Source: Nocardiopsis sp. YSL2
Lineage (GTDB): Bacteria; Actinomycetota; Actinomycetes; Streptosporangiales; Streptosporangiaceae
Reading direction: 5' to 3'
DNA length: 64,000 nucleotides
Assembly: GCF_030555055.1 (NCBI RefSeq)
Contig: NZ_JAMOAO010000001.1
Location: 6,230,741-6,294,740 of the forward strand
Shown: in pieces, positions 20,353 to 27,146 of the stretch
Position numbering within the stretch: position 1 is the first letter of the stretch
Layout: each line of letters opens with the position of its first letter
Made by a program: the position numbers and the translations under genes
Notes under the pieces: generated by a model
Database searches by the model: none
What the model was told of the DNA's origin: nothing
What the model saw: only the letters and a program-made list of their open reading frames with translations

Positions 20353-22803
20353 TCACGAGCGGATCCGGGTCATGTCGGGGTCGAAGAGCGGCTCGGCCGC
20401 CACCACCGCGGGGACGCGCTCACCGAAGTACTCGATCTCGACGCGGGTACCGGGCCGGGAGACGTCCGCGGGCAGCCACGCGTAGGCGATGTTCTTGCCG
20501 ATGGTGTAGCCGCGCGCGGCGCTGGTGACGTAGCCGACCGGCCGGCCGTCGGCGTGGACCGGCTCGGCCCCCATGACGACCTGGTAGGGGTCGTCGATGG
20601 TCAGGCAGGTGAGCTTGCGCGTGACGGTCTCCGCGGAGCGGTCCTGCAGGGCGTTCTTCCCATGGAAGTAGCCCTTGTTCATCCGCACCGCGAAACCGAC
20701 GCCGGCCTCGTAGGGGTCGTGTTCGGTGGTCATGTCCGAGCCCCAGGCCCGGTACCCCTTCTCCAGCCGCATGCTGGTGAAGGCGCTGCGGCCCGCGGCG
20801 ATCACGCCGTGCTCCCGGCCGGCCTCCCACAGGGTGTCCCACAGGCGGCCGCCCAGATCGGCGGTGGTGTAGAGCTCCCAGCCCAGTTCGCCGACATAGG
20901 ACAGGCGCATCGCTGTCACGGGGACGTCCCCGATGAAGGCCCGCTTGCACTTGAAGTAGCCGAGCGCCTCGTGTGAGAAGTCCTCGCGGGTCAGCGGCTG
21001 GAGGAGCTCGCGCGCGGAGGGGCCCCACAGGCCGATGCAGCAGGTGCCCGCGGTGATGTCGCGCAGCTGGACGGTGCCGCTGCGCGGCAGGTGCCGGGTG
21101 AGCCAGTCGAAGTCGATCGGGCCGTTGGCGCCCACCTGGAAGCGGTCCTCGGCGAGCCGGGCCACGGTGAGGTCGCTGCGGATGCCGCCGTCCTCGTCGA
21201 GCATGAGGGTGTAGACGACCGATCCCACCTTGCGGTCGAGCCGGTTGGACGTCATCGCCTGCAGGAAGGTGAGCGCCTCGGGCCCGCTGACCTCGATGCG
21301 CTTCAGGGGCGTCATGTCGAACATCGCCACCCGCTTGCGCGCCACCAGCGCCTCGGCGCCCGCGATCGGCGACCAGTACCGCGACGCCCACTCGTTCCTG
21401 GCCGGGATCTCCTCGACCTCGGGCAGGTTCGCGTTGGCCTCGTACCAGTGCGGCCGCTCCCAGCCGGACGCCTCGAGGAAGACCGCGCCGAGCTCGACCT
21501 GCCGCTCGTGGAACGGGCTGGTCCGCAGCGGACGCGGGTGCTCGGCGGGCTGCAGCGGGTGCAGCACGTCGTAGACCTCGTCGAAGGACTGGCAGCTGCG
21601 CAGGTGGACGTACTCCGGCCCGCGCTGGACCTCCTCGAACCGGTTGAGGTCACAGGTGTGCAGGTCGATGCCGGGCTGCCCGTCGACCAGCCACTCCGCC
21701 ATCGCCCTGGCCACACCCGCGGAGTGCGTGATCCATACCGCCTCCGCGACCCAGAAACCCTTGAGGTCGGGGTGTTCGCCGAGCAGGGGGTTGCCGTCCG
21801 GGGTGAAGGAGAACAGCCCGTTGATGCCTTCTTCGACCTGGGCGTCGGCCAGGCACGGCAGCAGGTCGACGGAGTCCTTCCAGGACTGGTCGAAGTCGTC
21901 GGGGGTGAACGGCGTCTCCGACGGCATGGTCGGGGCGACACCGGGGTCGAGGATGTCGTCGGCGGAGATCGGCATCGCGCGGTGCTCGTAGGCGCCGATG
22001 CCGATGCGGTCGACGTGCTCGCGGAAGTAGAGGCCGGCCTCCTGGTGCCGCAGCAGCGGCTTGCTCATCTCGCGCAGCTCGTCGTTGACGCCCTGGAGGA
22101 CCGGTAGCGGCGTGGTCTTGGCGTACTGGTGGGCCATCGGGACCAGCGGGATGTCGAGGTCGACCATGCGGCCGATCCGCGGCCCCCACATGCCCACGCA
22201 GGAGACGACGATGTCGGCCGCGAAGGTGCCGTGTTCGGTGGCCACGGACCGGACCCGTCCGCCGTGGCGTTCGATGCCGGTGACCTTGTGGTGCGCCAGG
22301 AAGCGCGCGCCGCGGTCCATCGCCCGGCGGGCCTGGGCCTCGCCCGCGCGCACCGGCTTCGCCAGGCCGTCGCTGGGGATGTGGAACCCGCCGAGGATCT
22401 TGCCGGGGTCGAGCAGGGGGTGCAGGTCGGCACACTCGCCGGGATCGCGCAGGTAGCTCTCCACACCCCACGACGTCGCCCAGCCGTGCCTGCGCTTCAG
22501 GTCCGCCCAGCGCTCCGGAGTGGTCGCCACTTCGAGGCCGCCGAGCTGCTGGAAGCACCACTTGCCGTCGAGGGTGAGCGCCGTGTACTTGTCGACGGTG
22601 TACTTGGCGAACTCCGTCATGGTCTTGCATCCGGTGGTCTGGTAGACCAGGCCGGGCGCGTGGGAGCTGGACCCGCCGGTGGCGAACAGCGGCCCCTGTT
22701 CGAGCACGGTGACGTCGGTCCACCCGCGTGCGGTCAGCTCGTCGGCCAGCGCGCAGCCGACGATGCCCGCTCCGATGAGCACGACGCGTGGTTGAGACGG
22801 CAT
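20353..22803 (-). CDS. Dimethylglycine oxidase/dehydrogenase, FAD- and THF-dependent
   Basis: The 816-residue flavoprotein begins with a Rossmann motif (VVLIGAGIVGCALADELTARGW). The segment GGSSSHAPGLV probably contains the histidine that binds FAD covalently. A GcvT-type THF domain fills the second half (FDMTPLKRIEVSGPEALTFLQAM, RLSYVGELGWELYT, MRLEKGYRAWGSDM). Such enzymes oxidise dimethylglycine to sarcosine and pass the methyl carbon to THF. The ATG follows AGGAGG by 6 nt. The gene sits between glyA and the Rieske oxygenase, completing betaine to sarcosine. Whether oxygen or an electron carrier is the acceptor cannot be read here; sarcosine dehydrogenase is the main alternative. Confidence 0.92.
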   Translation of the reverse strand: MPSQPRVVLIGAGIVGCALADELTARGWTDVTVLEQGPLFATGGSSSHAPGLVYQTTGCKTMTEFAKYTVDKYTALTLDGKWCFQQLGGLEVATTPERWADLKRRHGWATSWGVESYLRDPGECADLHPLLDPGKILGGFHIPSDGLAKPVRAGEAQARRAMDRGARFLAHHKVTGIERHGGRVRSVATEHGTFAADIVVSCVGMWGPRIGRMVDLDIPLVPMAHQYAKTTPLPVLQGVNDELREMSKPLLRHQEAGLYFREHVDRIGIGAYEHRAMPISADDILDPGVAPTMPSETPFTPDDFDQSWKDSVDLLPCLADAQVEEGINGLFSFTPDGNPLLGEHPDLKGFWVAEAVWITHSAGVARAMAEWLVDGQPGIDLHTCDLNRFEEVQRGPEYVHLRSCQSFDEVYDVLHPLQPAEHPRPLRTSPFHERQVELGAVFLEASGWERPHWYEANANLPEVEEIPARNEWASRYWSPIAGAEALVARKRVAMFDMTPLKRIEVSGPEALTFLQAMTSNRLDRKVGSVVYTLMLDEDGGIRSDLTVARLAEDRFQVGANGPIDFDWLTRHLPRSGTVQLRDITAGTCCIGLWGPSARELLQPLTREDFSHEALGYFKCKRAFIGDVPVTAMRLSYVGELGWELYTTADLGGRLWDTLWEAGREHGVIAAGRSAFTSMRLEKGYRAWGSDMTTEHDPYEAGVGFAVRMNKGYFHGKNALQDRSAETVTRKLTCLTIDDPYQVVMGAEPVHADGRPVGYVTSAARGYTIGKNIAYAWLPADVSRPGTRVEIEYFGERVPAVVAAEPLFDPDMTRIRS

Positions 22804-22835
22804 GAAAGTCCTCCTGATCGTGTGGCCCGAGCGCG

Positions 22836-23075
22836 TCAGAACCCGCGCCGGATCCGGTCGTCGAGGTGCGGCGCCTCGGCGCCGGTGGTCGTGGTGGGGC
22901 CGTGTCCGGCGGGGGCGGCGGTGTGGACGTGCGGGGTCGGCGGGCCCGCCGTGCCGTGCGCGGGGCCGGGCGCCGCCATCGTCGCGGCGCAGGCCTCGGC
23001 TCCGTCCCCCGTGGCCGCGACACCGTTCGCCGCGTGGATCACCGGCCTGCTCCGTGCCGTGTCGTGACTGGTCAC
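22836..23075 (-). CDS. Small His- and Ala-rich hypothetical protein
   Basis: A 79-residue frame opens with GTG at 23075, which overlaps the glyA stop (GTGA), and ends 32 bp before the dimethylglycine flavoenzyme. Nearly all codons end in G or C, as in the real genes on both sides, and the coupling to glyA fits the style of this operon. The product is low in complexity, with seven histidines, many Ala, Pro and Thr, and no membrane segment or known domain. It may bind a metal or be merely a tail-like peptide. Chance openness in GC-rich DNA is the alternative. Confidence 0.45.
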   Translation of the reverse strand: MTSHDTARSRPVIHAANGVAATGDGAEACAATMAAPGPAHGTAGPPTPHVHTAAPAGHGPTTTTGAEAPHLDDRIRRGF

Positions 23076-24352
23076 AGGTTGGGGTAGAGCGGGTGCTTCG
23101 CGGCCAGGGCCCGCACGCGGGCGCTCAGCGCCTGGGCGTCGAAGTCCGGCTTGAGGGCCTCGGCGATGATGTCGGAGACCTCGGTGAAGTCCTCCTCGCC
23201 GAAGCCGCGGGTGGCCAGGGCCGGGGTGCCGATGCGCAGCCCCGAGGTCACCATCGGCGGGCGCGGGTCGTTGGGCACCGCGTTGCGGTTGACCGTGATC
23301 CCGACCGAGTGCAGGCGGTCCTCGGCCTCCTGGCCGTTGAGCGGGGAGTCCACCAGGTCCACCAGGACCAGGTGCACGTCCGTGCCGCCCGTGAGCACCT
23401 TCACACCGGCCTCGGTCATGTCCGGGCGGGTCAGGCGCTCGGCCAGGAGCTTGGCGCCGGCCACGGTGCGGCGCTGGCGCTCGGCGAAGGCCTCGCTCGC
23501 GGCGACCTTGAACGAGACCGCCTTGGCGGCGATGACGTGCTCCAGGGGGCCGCCCTGCATGCCGGGGAAGACGGCGGAGTTGATCTTCTTGCCCAGGGCG
23601 GCCGTGGACAGGATCATGCCGCCGCGCGGGCCGCCCAGGGTCTTGTGCGTGGTGGTGGTGACCACGTCGGCCAGCGGCACCGGGTTGGGGTGCAGCCCGG
23701 CCGCGACCAGGCCCGCGAAGTGGGCCATGTCGACCATGAGCAGGGCGCCGGTCTCGTCGGCGATCTGGCGGAAGCGCTCGAAGTCGAGCCGGCGCGGGTA
23801 GGCGGACCAGCCCGCGACGATCATCTTGGGCTGGTGCTCCTTGGCCAGGGCGGCGACCTCGTCGTAGTCGACGGTGCCGTCGTGCTCGCGTACGTGGTAG
23901 GCCACGGCGTTGAGGATCTTGCCGGAGTAGTTGATGCGCATGCCGTGGGTGAGGTGGCCGCCGTGGGCCAGGTCCAGGCCCAGGATCGTGTCGCCGGGCT
24001 TGAGCAGCGCGAAGTACACGGCGGTGTTGGCCTGGGCGCCCGAGTGCGGCTGGACGTTGGCGTGCTCGGCTCCGAACAGCGCCTTGGCGCGGTCGATGGC
24101 CAGCTGTTCGACGACGTCGACGTGTTCGCAGCCGCCGTAGTAGCGGCGGCCGGGGTAGCCCTCGGCGTACTTGTTGGTCAGGACGGTGCCCTGTGCTTCG
24201 AGAACGGCCTGGGGGGCGAAGTTCTCCGAGGCGATCATTTCCAGGGTGTCGCGCTGGCGTGCCAGTTCGGCGTCCACCGAGGCCGACACCTCGGGGTCCA
24301 GTTCGCTCAGTGCCTGGTCGGTGACCGGCACACCGGGGGCGGTGAAAGCCAA
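23072..24352 (-). CDS. glyA: Serine hydroxymethyltransferase
   Basis: The 426-residue PLP enzyme interconverts glycine plus methylene-THF with serine plus THF. The PLP lysine is K237 in VVTTTTHKTLGGPRGG; IASENFAPQAV, YAEGYPGRRYYGGCEHVD and the His before the lysine are all intact. It leads the betaine operon and lies just downstream of a perfect GTTGCG/CGCAAC inverted repeat and a TTGACA promoter. In this setting it joins glycine from sarcosine with one-carbon units to give serine, which SdaA turns into pyruvate. A separate housekeeping copy elsewhere is likely. Confidence 0.97.
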   Translation of the reverse strand: MAFTAPGVPVTDQALSELDPEVSASVDAELARQRDTLEMIASENFAPQAVLEAQGTVLTNKYAEGYPGRRYYGGCEHVDVVEQLAIDRAKALFGAEHANVQPHSGAQANTAVYFALLKPGDTILGLDLAHGGHLTHGMRINYSGKILNAVAYHVREHDGTVDYDEVAALAKEHQPKMIVAGWSAYPRRLDFERFRQIADETGALLMVDMAHFAGLVAAGLHPNPVPLADVVTTTTHKTLGGPRGGMILSTAALGKKINSAVFPGMQGGPLEHVIAAKAVSFKVAASEAFAERQRRTVAGAKLLAERLTRPDMTEAGVKVLTGGTDVHLVLVDLVDSPLNGQEAEDRLHSVGITVNRNAVPNDPRPPMVTSGLRIGTPALATRGFGEEDFTEVSDIIAEALKPDFDAQALSARVRALAAKHPLYPNL

Positions 24353-24366
24353 CGAGCGCTCCCTTC

Positions 24367-24385
24367 CGTTGCGTTATTCGCAACG
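24367..24385. promoter_or_regulatory. Inverted repeat CGTTGCG-TTATT-CGCAACG, probable IclR operator
   Basis: A perfect 7-bp inverted repeat with a 5-bp spacer, 14 bp upstream of the glyA ATG and downstream of the proposed transcription start. The same GTTGCG half-site recurs around the IclR gene start and in front of the ferredoxin gene. Confidence 0.72.
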
Positions 24386-24415
24386 AAGTCCGTGATGCAC
24401 AACACGATTTCGACC

Positions 24416-24444
24416 ACAGTGGAGGCTACTCGCGGGTCTGTCAA
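24416..24444 (-). promoter_or_regulatory. Probable glyA operon promoter
   Basis: On the minus strand TTGACA (24439-24444) and CACTGT (24416-24421) are 17 bp apart. Transcription would begin near 24409, about 57 nt before the glyA ATG. The GntR-type palindrome is about 50 bp upstream of the -35. Confidence 0.55.
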
Positions 24445-24492
24445 GGGTTGGCAGCGAAGTACGTGCGCATTGATCGGCACTTAATCACTGAT

Positions 24493-24502
24493 TGATATAT
24501 CA
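24493..24502. promoter_or_regulatory. TGATATATCA palindrome upstream of glyA, second GntR site
   Basis: Identical 10-bp core to the palindrome between soxB and the GntR gene. It lies 141 bp upstream of glyA in an AT-rich patch. Confidence 0.65.
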
Positions 24503-24520
24503 GACATCGCACACGACGGC

Positions 24521-24534
24521 CGGCCGCGCGGCCG
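24521..24534 (-). terminator. Possible terminator after the iclR gene
   Basis: The palindrome CGGCCGCGCGGCCG begins 10 bp past the iclR stop. The stem is short, and GC richness alone could produce it. Confidence 0.35.
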
Positions 24535-24543
24535 CCGGGCCGG

Positions 24544-25332
24544 TCAGCGGCTCAGGTAGGCCATCCGACCGGACAGGTCGCGCGCCCCGCGACGCAGCTC
24601 CTCCACGACCTCGGGCATGCGCTTCTTCGACAGGCGGTAGGCCGGACCGGCCGCGCTGATCGCCGCGACCGCCTCCCGGTTGGGCCCGAACACCGGCACG
24701 GCGATCGAATGCAGACCCGGCTCCAGCTCCTCGAAACAGGTGGCGTACCCGTCCTCGGCCGCCTTCTGGAGCACCTCGCGCAGCTCCTCCGGGTCGGTGA
24801 CCGTGCGCGGTGTGTAGGACACGAGCTCACCGGCCAGGAGCTCGTCCAGCTCGCCGGGCGAGGCGAAGGCCAGCAGCGCCTTGCCGCTGGCCGTCGCGTG
24901 CGACGGCGTGCGCTGGCCGATCCAGTTCTGCGCCGCCACCGCCGACGTGCCCCGCGCCTGGCTGACGTTGATCGTGTCCGTGGAGTCGAGCACAGCGACG
25001 TTCACCGTCTCCCCGAGGCGCTCGGCCAGTTCCTCACAGACCGGATTGCCGATCTGGACGATGTCGAGCTGCCCGGCGACGGCACCGGTGAAGCGCATCA
25101 TGCCCATGCCGAGGCTGAATCTGCCGCGCTCTCCGTGCTGCTCCACGAGCCGTCTCGCCTTGAGGGTGTGCACCAGCCGCGACGCGGTGGACTTGTGCAC
25201 CCCCAGCTCCGCGGCGATCTCCGTGATTCCCACCTCGGCGCGCGCGAGGAGCTCCAGGATGGTGATCGCCCGGTCCACGGACTGGACCGGCGCCGGCTCG
25301 CGTTCTCCCTGACCTTCCAATGAGTTGCTCAT
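24544..25332 (-). CDS. IclR-family transcriptional regulator
   Basis: The 262-residue protein has an N-terminal IclR helix-turn-helix at about residues 15-80 (SVDRAITILELLARAEVGITEIAAELGVHKSTASRLVHTLKARRLV) and the C-terminal effector domain (GQRTPSHATASGKALLA; YATCFEELEPGLHSIAVPVF). It is divergent from the Rieske ferredoxin gene. Half-sites of the form ATAxCGCAAC overlap its own start codon and recur in the intergenic region and at glyA, so it probably controls itself, the electron-transfer pair and the glyA operon. Confidence 0.92.
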   Translation of the reverse strand: MSNSLEGQGEREPAPVQSVDRAITILELLARAEVGITEIAAELGVHKSTASRLVHTLKARRLVEQHGERGRFSLGMGMMRFTGAVAGQLDIVQIGNPVCEELAERLGETVNVAVLDSTDTINVSQARGTSAVAAQNWIGQRTPSHATASGKALLAFASPGELDELLAGELVSYTPRTVTDPEELREVLQKAAEDGYATCFEELEPGLHSIAVPVFGPNREAVAAISAAGPAYRLSKKRMPEVVEELRRGARDLSGRMAYLSR

Positions 25333-25455
25333 AACGCAACACTATCCGATAGACGCAACTTTTCGCAGAATCACCCCGAGCACTCCTTGACGCCGCATCC
25401 ATCGCCTACCCATCATAGTGTTGCGCATCAAACACGCTGTTCCACATAGCGCAAC
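25331..25455. promoter_or_regulatory. Cluster of CGCAAC half-sites between iclR and the ferredoxin gene
   Basis: CGCAAC occurs at 25335-25340, 25354-25359 and 25450-25455, and its complement GTTGCG at 25420-25425. The first two are direct repeats 19 bp apart at the iclR start; the last two form an inverted pair in front of the ferredoxin. The wider half-site is about ATAxCGCAAC. Confidence 0.65.
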
Positions 25456-25465
25456 GGAGGTCAGG

Positions 25466-25783
25466 ATGATCCCAGCATGTGCCGTGGCGGATCTGCCCGA
25501 GGGCGAGGTGGTCCGCATCCCCGGTGAAGTCCCGATCGCGGTCTTCAACGCCGACGGTGAGATCTACGCCATCGACGACACGTGCAGCCACCAGGACGCC
25601 TCGCTCTCCGAGGGGTGGCTTGAAGGATGCTTCGTCGAGTGCCCGCTGCACGCCGCGAGCTTCGACCTCCGCACCGGCATGCCCACTGGTGCCCCCGCCA
25701 AGAAGCCGGTCCGTACCCACAGAGTCGTGATCAAGGACGGCGTGATCCACGTGGTCCCGCAGAACCAGGAGGCAGTTGTATGA
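25466..25783 (+). CDS. Rieske 2Fe-2S ferredoxin
   Basis: The 105-residue protein is a stand-alone Rieske domain with ligands in CSHQ and CPLH, 17 residues apart, as in biphenyl-type and NirD-like ferredoxins. It should carry electrons from the FAD reductase encoded next to a Rieske oxygenase. The start ATG at 25466 has CGGAGG 5 nt upstream; a longer upstream frame has no such site. The stop overlaps the reductase start (ATGA). The most likely partner is the betaine oxygenase at 19042-20211, because this pair shares the CGCAAC sites with the glyA operon. Confidence 0.93.
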   Translation: MIPACAVADLPEGEVVRIPGEVPIAVFNADGEIYAIDDTCSHQDASLSEGWLEGCFVECPLHAASFDLRTGMPTGAPAKKPVRTHRVVIKDGVIHVVPQNQEAVV

Positions 25784-26961
25784 GAACCGTAGCTGTCGTC
25801 GGAGCCTCGCTGGCGGGGTTGCGTGCGGTCGAAGAGCTCAGGGCCCAGGGTTTCGACGGCCGCATCGCGGTCGTCGGTGAAGAGCAGCACCGGCCGTACG
25901 ACCGCCCGCCGCTGTCGAAGGCCTACCTCGCGGGCACCTGCTCCCCGGAGAGCCTGAGGCTGGCCGACGACTCCGACACCGACGAGCTGGCGGCGGAATG
26001 GCACCTCGGGGTCCGCGCCGACTCCCTCGACCCCGGCACGCGGTCGATCCGGCTCTCCAACGGCGAGGAGATCACCGCGGACGGCATCGTCATCGCCACC
26101 GGCGGCCGGGCCCGGCCCCTCCCCGGAGCGGAGGGCCTGTCGGGGGTGCACACCGTGCGGACGCTGGACGACGCCGCGGCACTGCGCGCCGACCTGGAGA
26201 ACAGCTCCGCGGGGGTGGTGGTGATCGGCGCCGGCTGGATCGGCGCCGAGGTCGCCTCGACCTGCCATTCCCTCGGACGCCAGGTGACGGTCGTCGAAGC
26301 CAACATCACGCCGCTCTCGCGCGTCCTCGGGCCGACCATGGGCGAGGTCTGCGCGGCGCTGCACACCGACCACGGCGTGGCCCTCCGCACGGGCGTGGGC
26401 GTGCGCTCCCTGACGTCGACGGGCTTCGGCCCGTGGAAGCGTGTCACCGGCGTGGACCTCGCCGACGGCACGCACCTGCCCGCGGACGTGGTCGTGGTCG
26501 GGATCGGCATGGTGCCCAACACCGAGTGGCTCGCCGGATCGGGCCTGGCGGTCGACAACGGCGTGCTCTGCGACGCCGGCTGCGTCACGGCGTTCCCCTC
26601 CGTGGTCGCGGTGGGCGACGTCGCCCGGTACCACGGTCCCGACGGGCCGGTCCGGCACGAACACTGGACCAACGCCTCCGAGCAGCCCGCCACCGCCGTG
26701 CGCAACCTCCTGGCGGGCACCACCATCGAGGAGTACCGGCCCTCCGGCTACTTCTGGTCCCAGCAGTACGGCACCCGGCTGCAGGTCGCCGGGCACCCCG
26801 GTGACGCCGACGAGGTCACCGTCATCGACGGCTCACCGGACGACCGCGTGTTCGTCGCCGAGTACCGCCGCCAAGGGGCGGCGGTGGGGGTGCTCGCGAT
26901 GAACAACCCCAAGCTCTTCGGCCGCCTCCGCCGGCAACTGCGCGCCGCCGCGGCCCTCTGA
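25780..26961 (+). CDS. FAD-dependent ferredoxin reductase
   Basis: The 393-residue protein has an N-terminal FAD motif (VVGASLAGLRAVEELRAQGFDG, YDRPPLSKAYL), a second NAD(P)H motif (VVVIGAGWIGAEVASTCHSLG), the FAD-closing VAVGDVARY segment and a C-terminal reductase domain (EHWTNASEQPATAVRNLL). These match the BphA4/rubredoxin-reductase family, which reduces a Rieske ferredoxin. Translation is coupled to the ferredoxin by ATGA. The pair supplies NAD(P)H electrons to a Rieske oxygenase, giving a three-component system. Confidence 0.94.
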   Translation: MRTVAVVGASLAGLRAVEELRAQGFDGRIAVVGEEQHRPYDRPPLSKAYLAGTCSPESLRLADDSDTDELAAEWHLGVRADSLDPGTRSIRLSNGEEITADGIVIATGGRARPLPGAEGLSGVHTVRTLDDAAALRADLENSSAGVVVIGAGWIGAEVASTCHSLGRQVTVVEANITPLSRVLGPTMGEVCAALHTDHGVALRTGVGVRSLTSTGFGPWKRVTGVDLADGTHLPADVVVVGIGMVPNTEWLAGSGLAVDNGVLCDAGCVTAFPSVVAVGDVARYHGPDGPVRHEHWTNASEQPATAVRNLLAGTTIEEYRPSGYFWSQQYGTRLQVAGHPGDADEVTVIDGSPDDRVFVAEYRRQGAAVGVLAMNNPKLFGRLRRQLRAAAAL

Positions 26962-26970
26962 GCCGTCCGC

Positions 26971-27008
26971 GTCGGCGGTGTGACGCGAAGCCGCGTGCCT
27001 CCGCCGAC
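26971..27008 (+). terminator. Possible terminator after the reductase gene
   Basis: GTCGGCGG and CCGCCGAC form an inverted repeat with a 22-nt interval that can itself pair (GCG..CGC). It starts 10 bp after the reductase stop. Confidence 0.4.
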
Positions 27009-27146
27009 GAGCAGGGTCGACCCCTCCCCGCCCCTCCCATGGGATCGGCGCCCCCGATGCCGCGAACCCGCCGTCGGGGGTGTCGAAACAGCCGTGCCCC
27101 CTCGGGCACCGGGGCGAGGCCGACCGGAGGATCCCGGCCGTCCTGC

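Noticed and set aside
24353..24543. Glycine or THF riboswitch in the glyA leader
   Set aside because: The leader has protein-type inverted repeats but none of the paired-loop sequences of the known aptamers.
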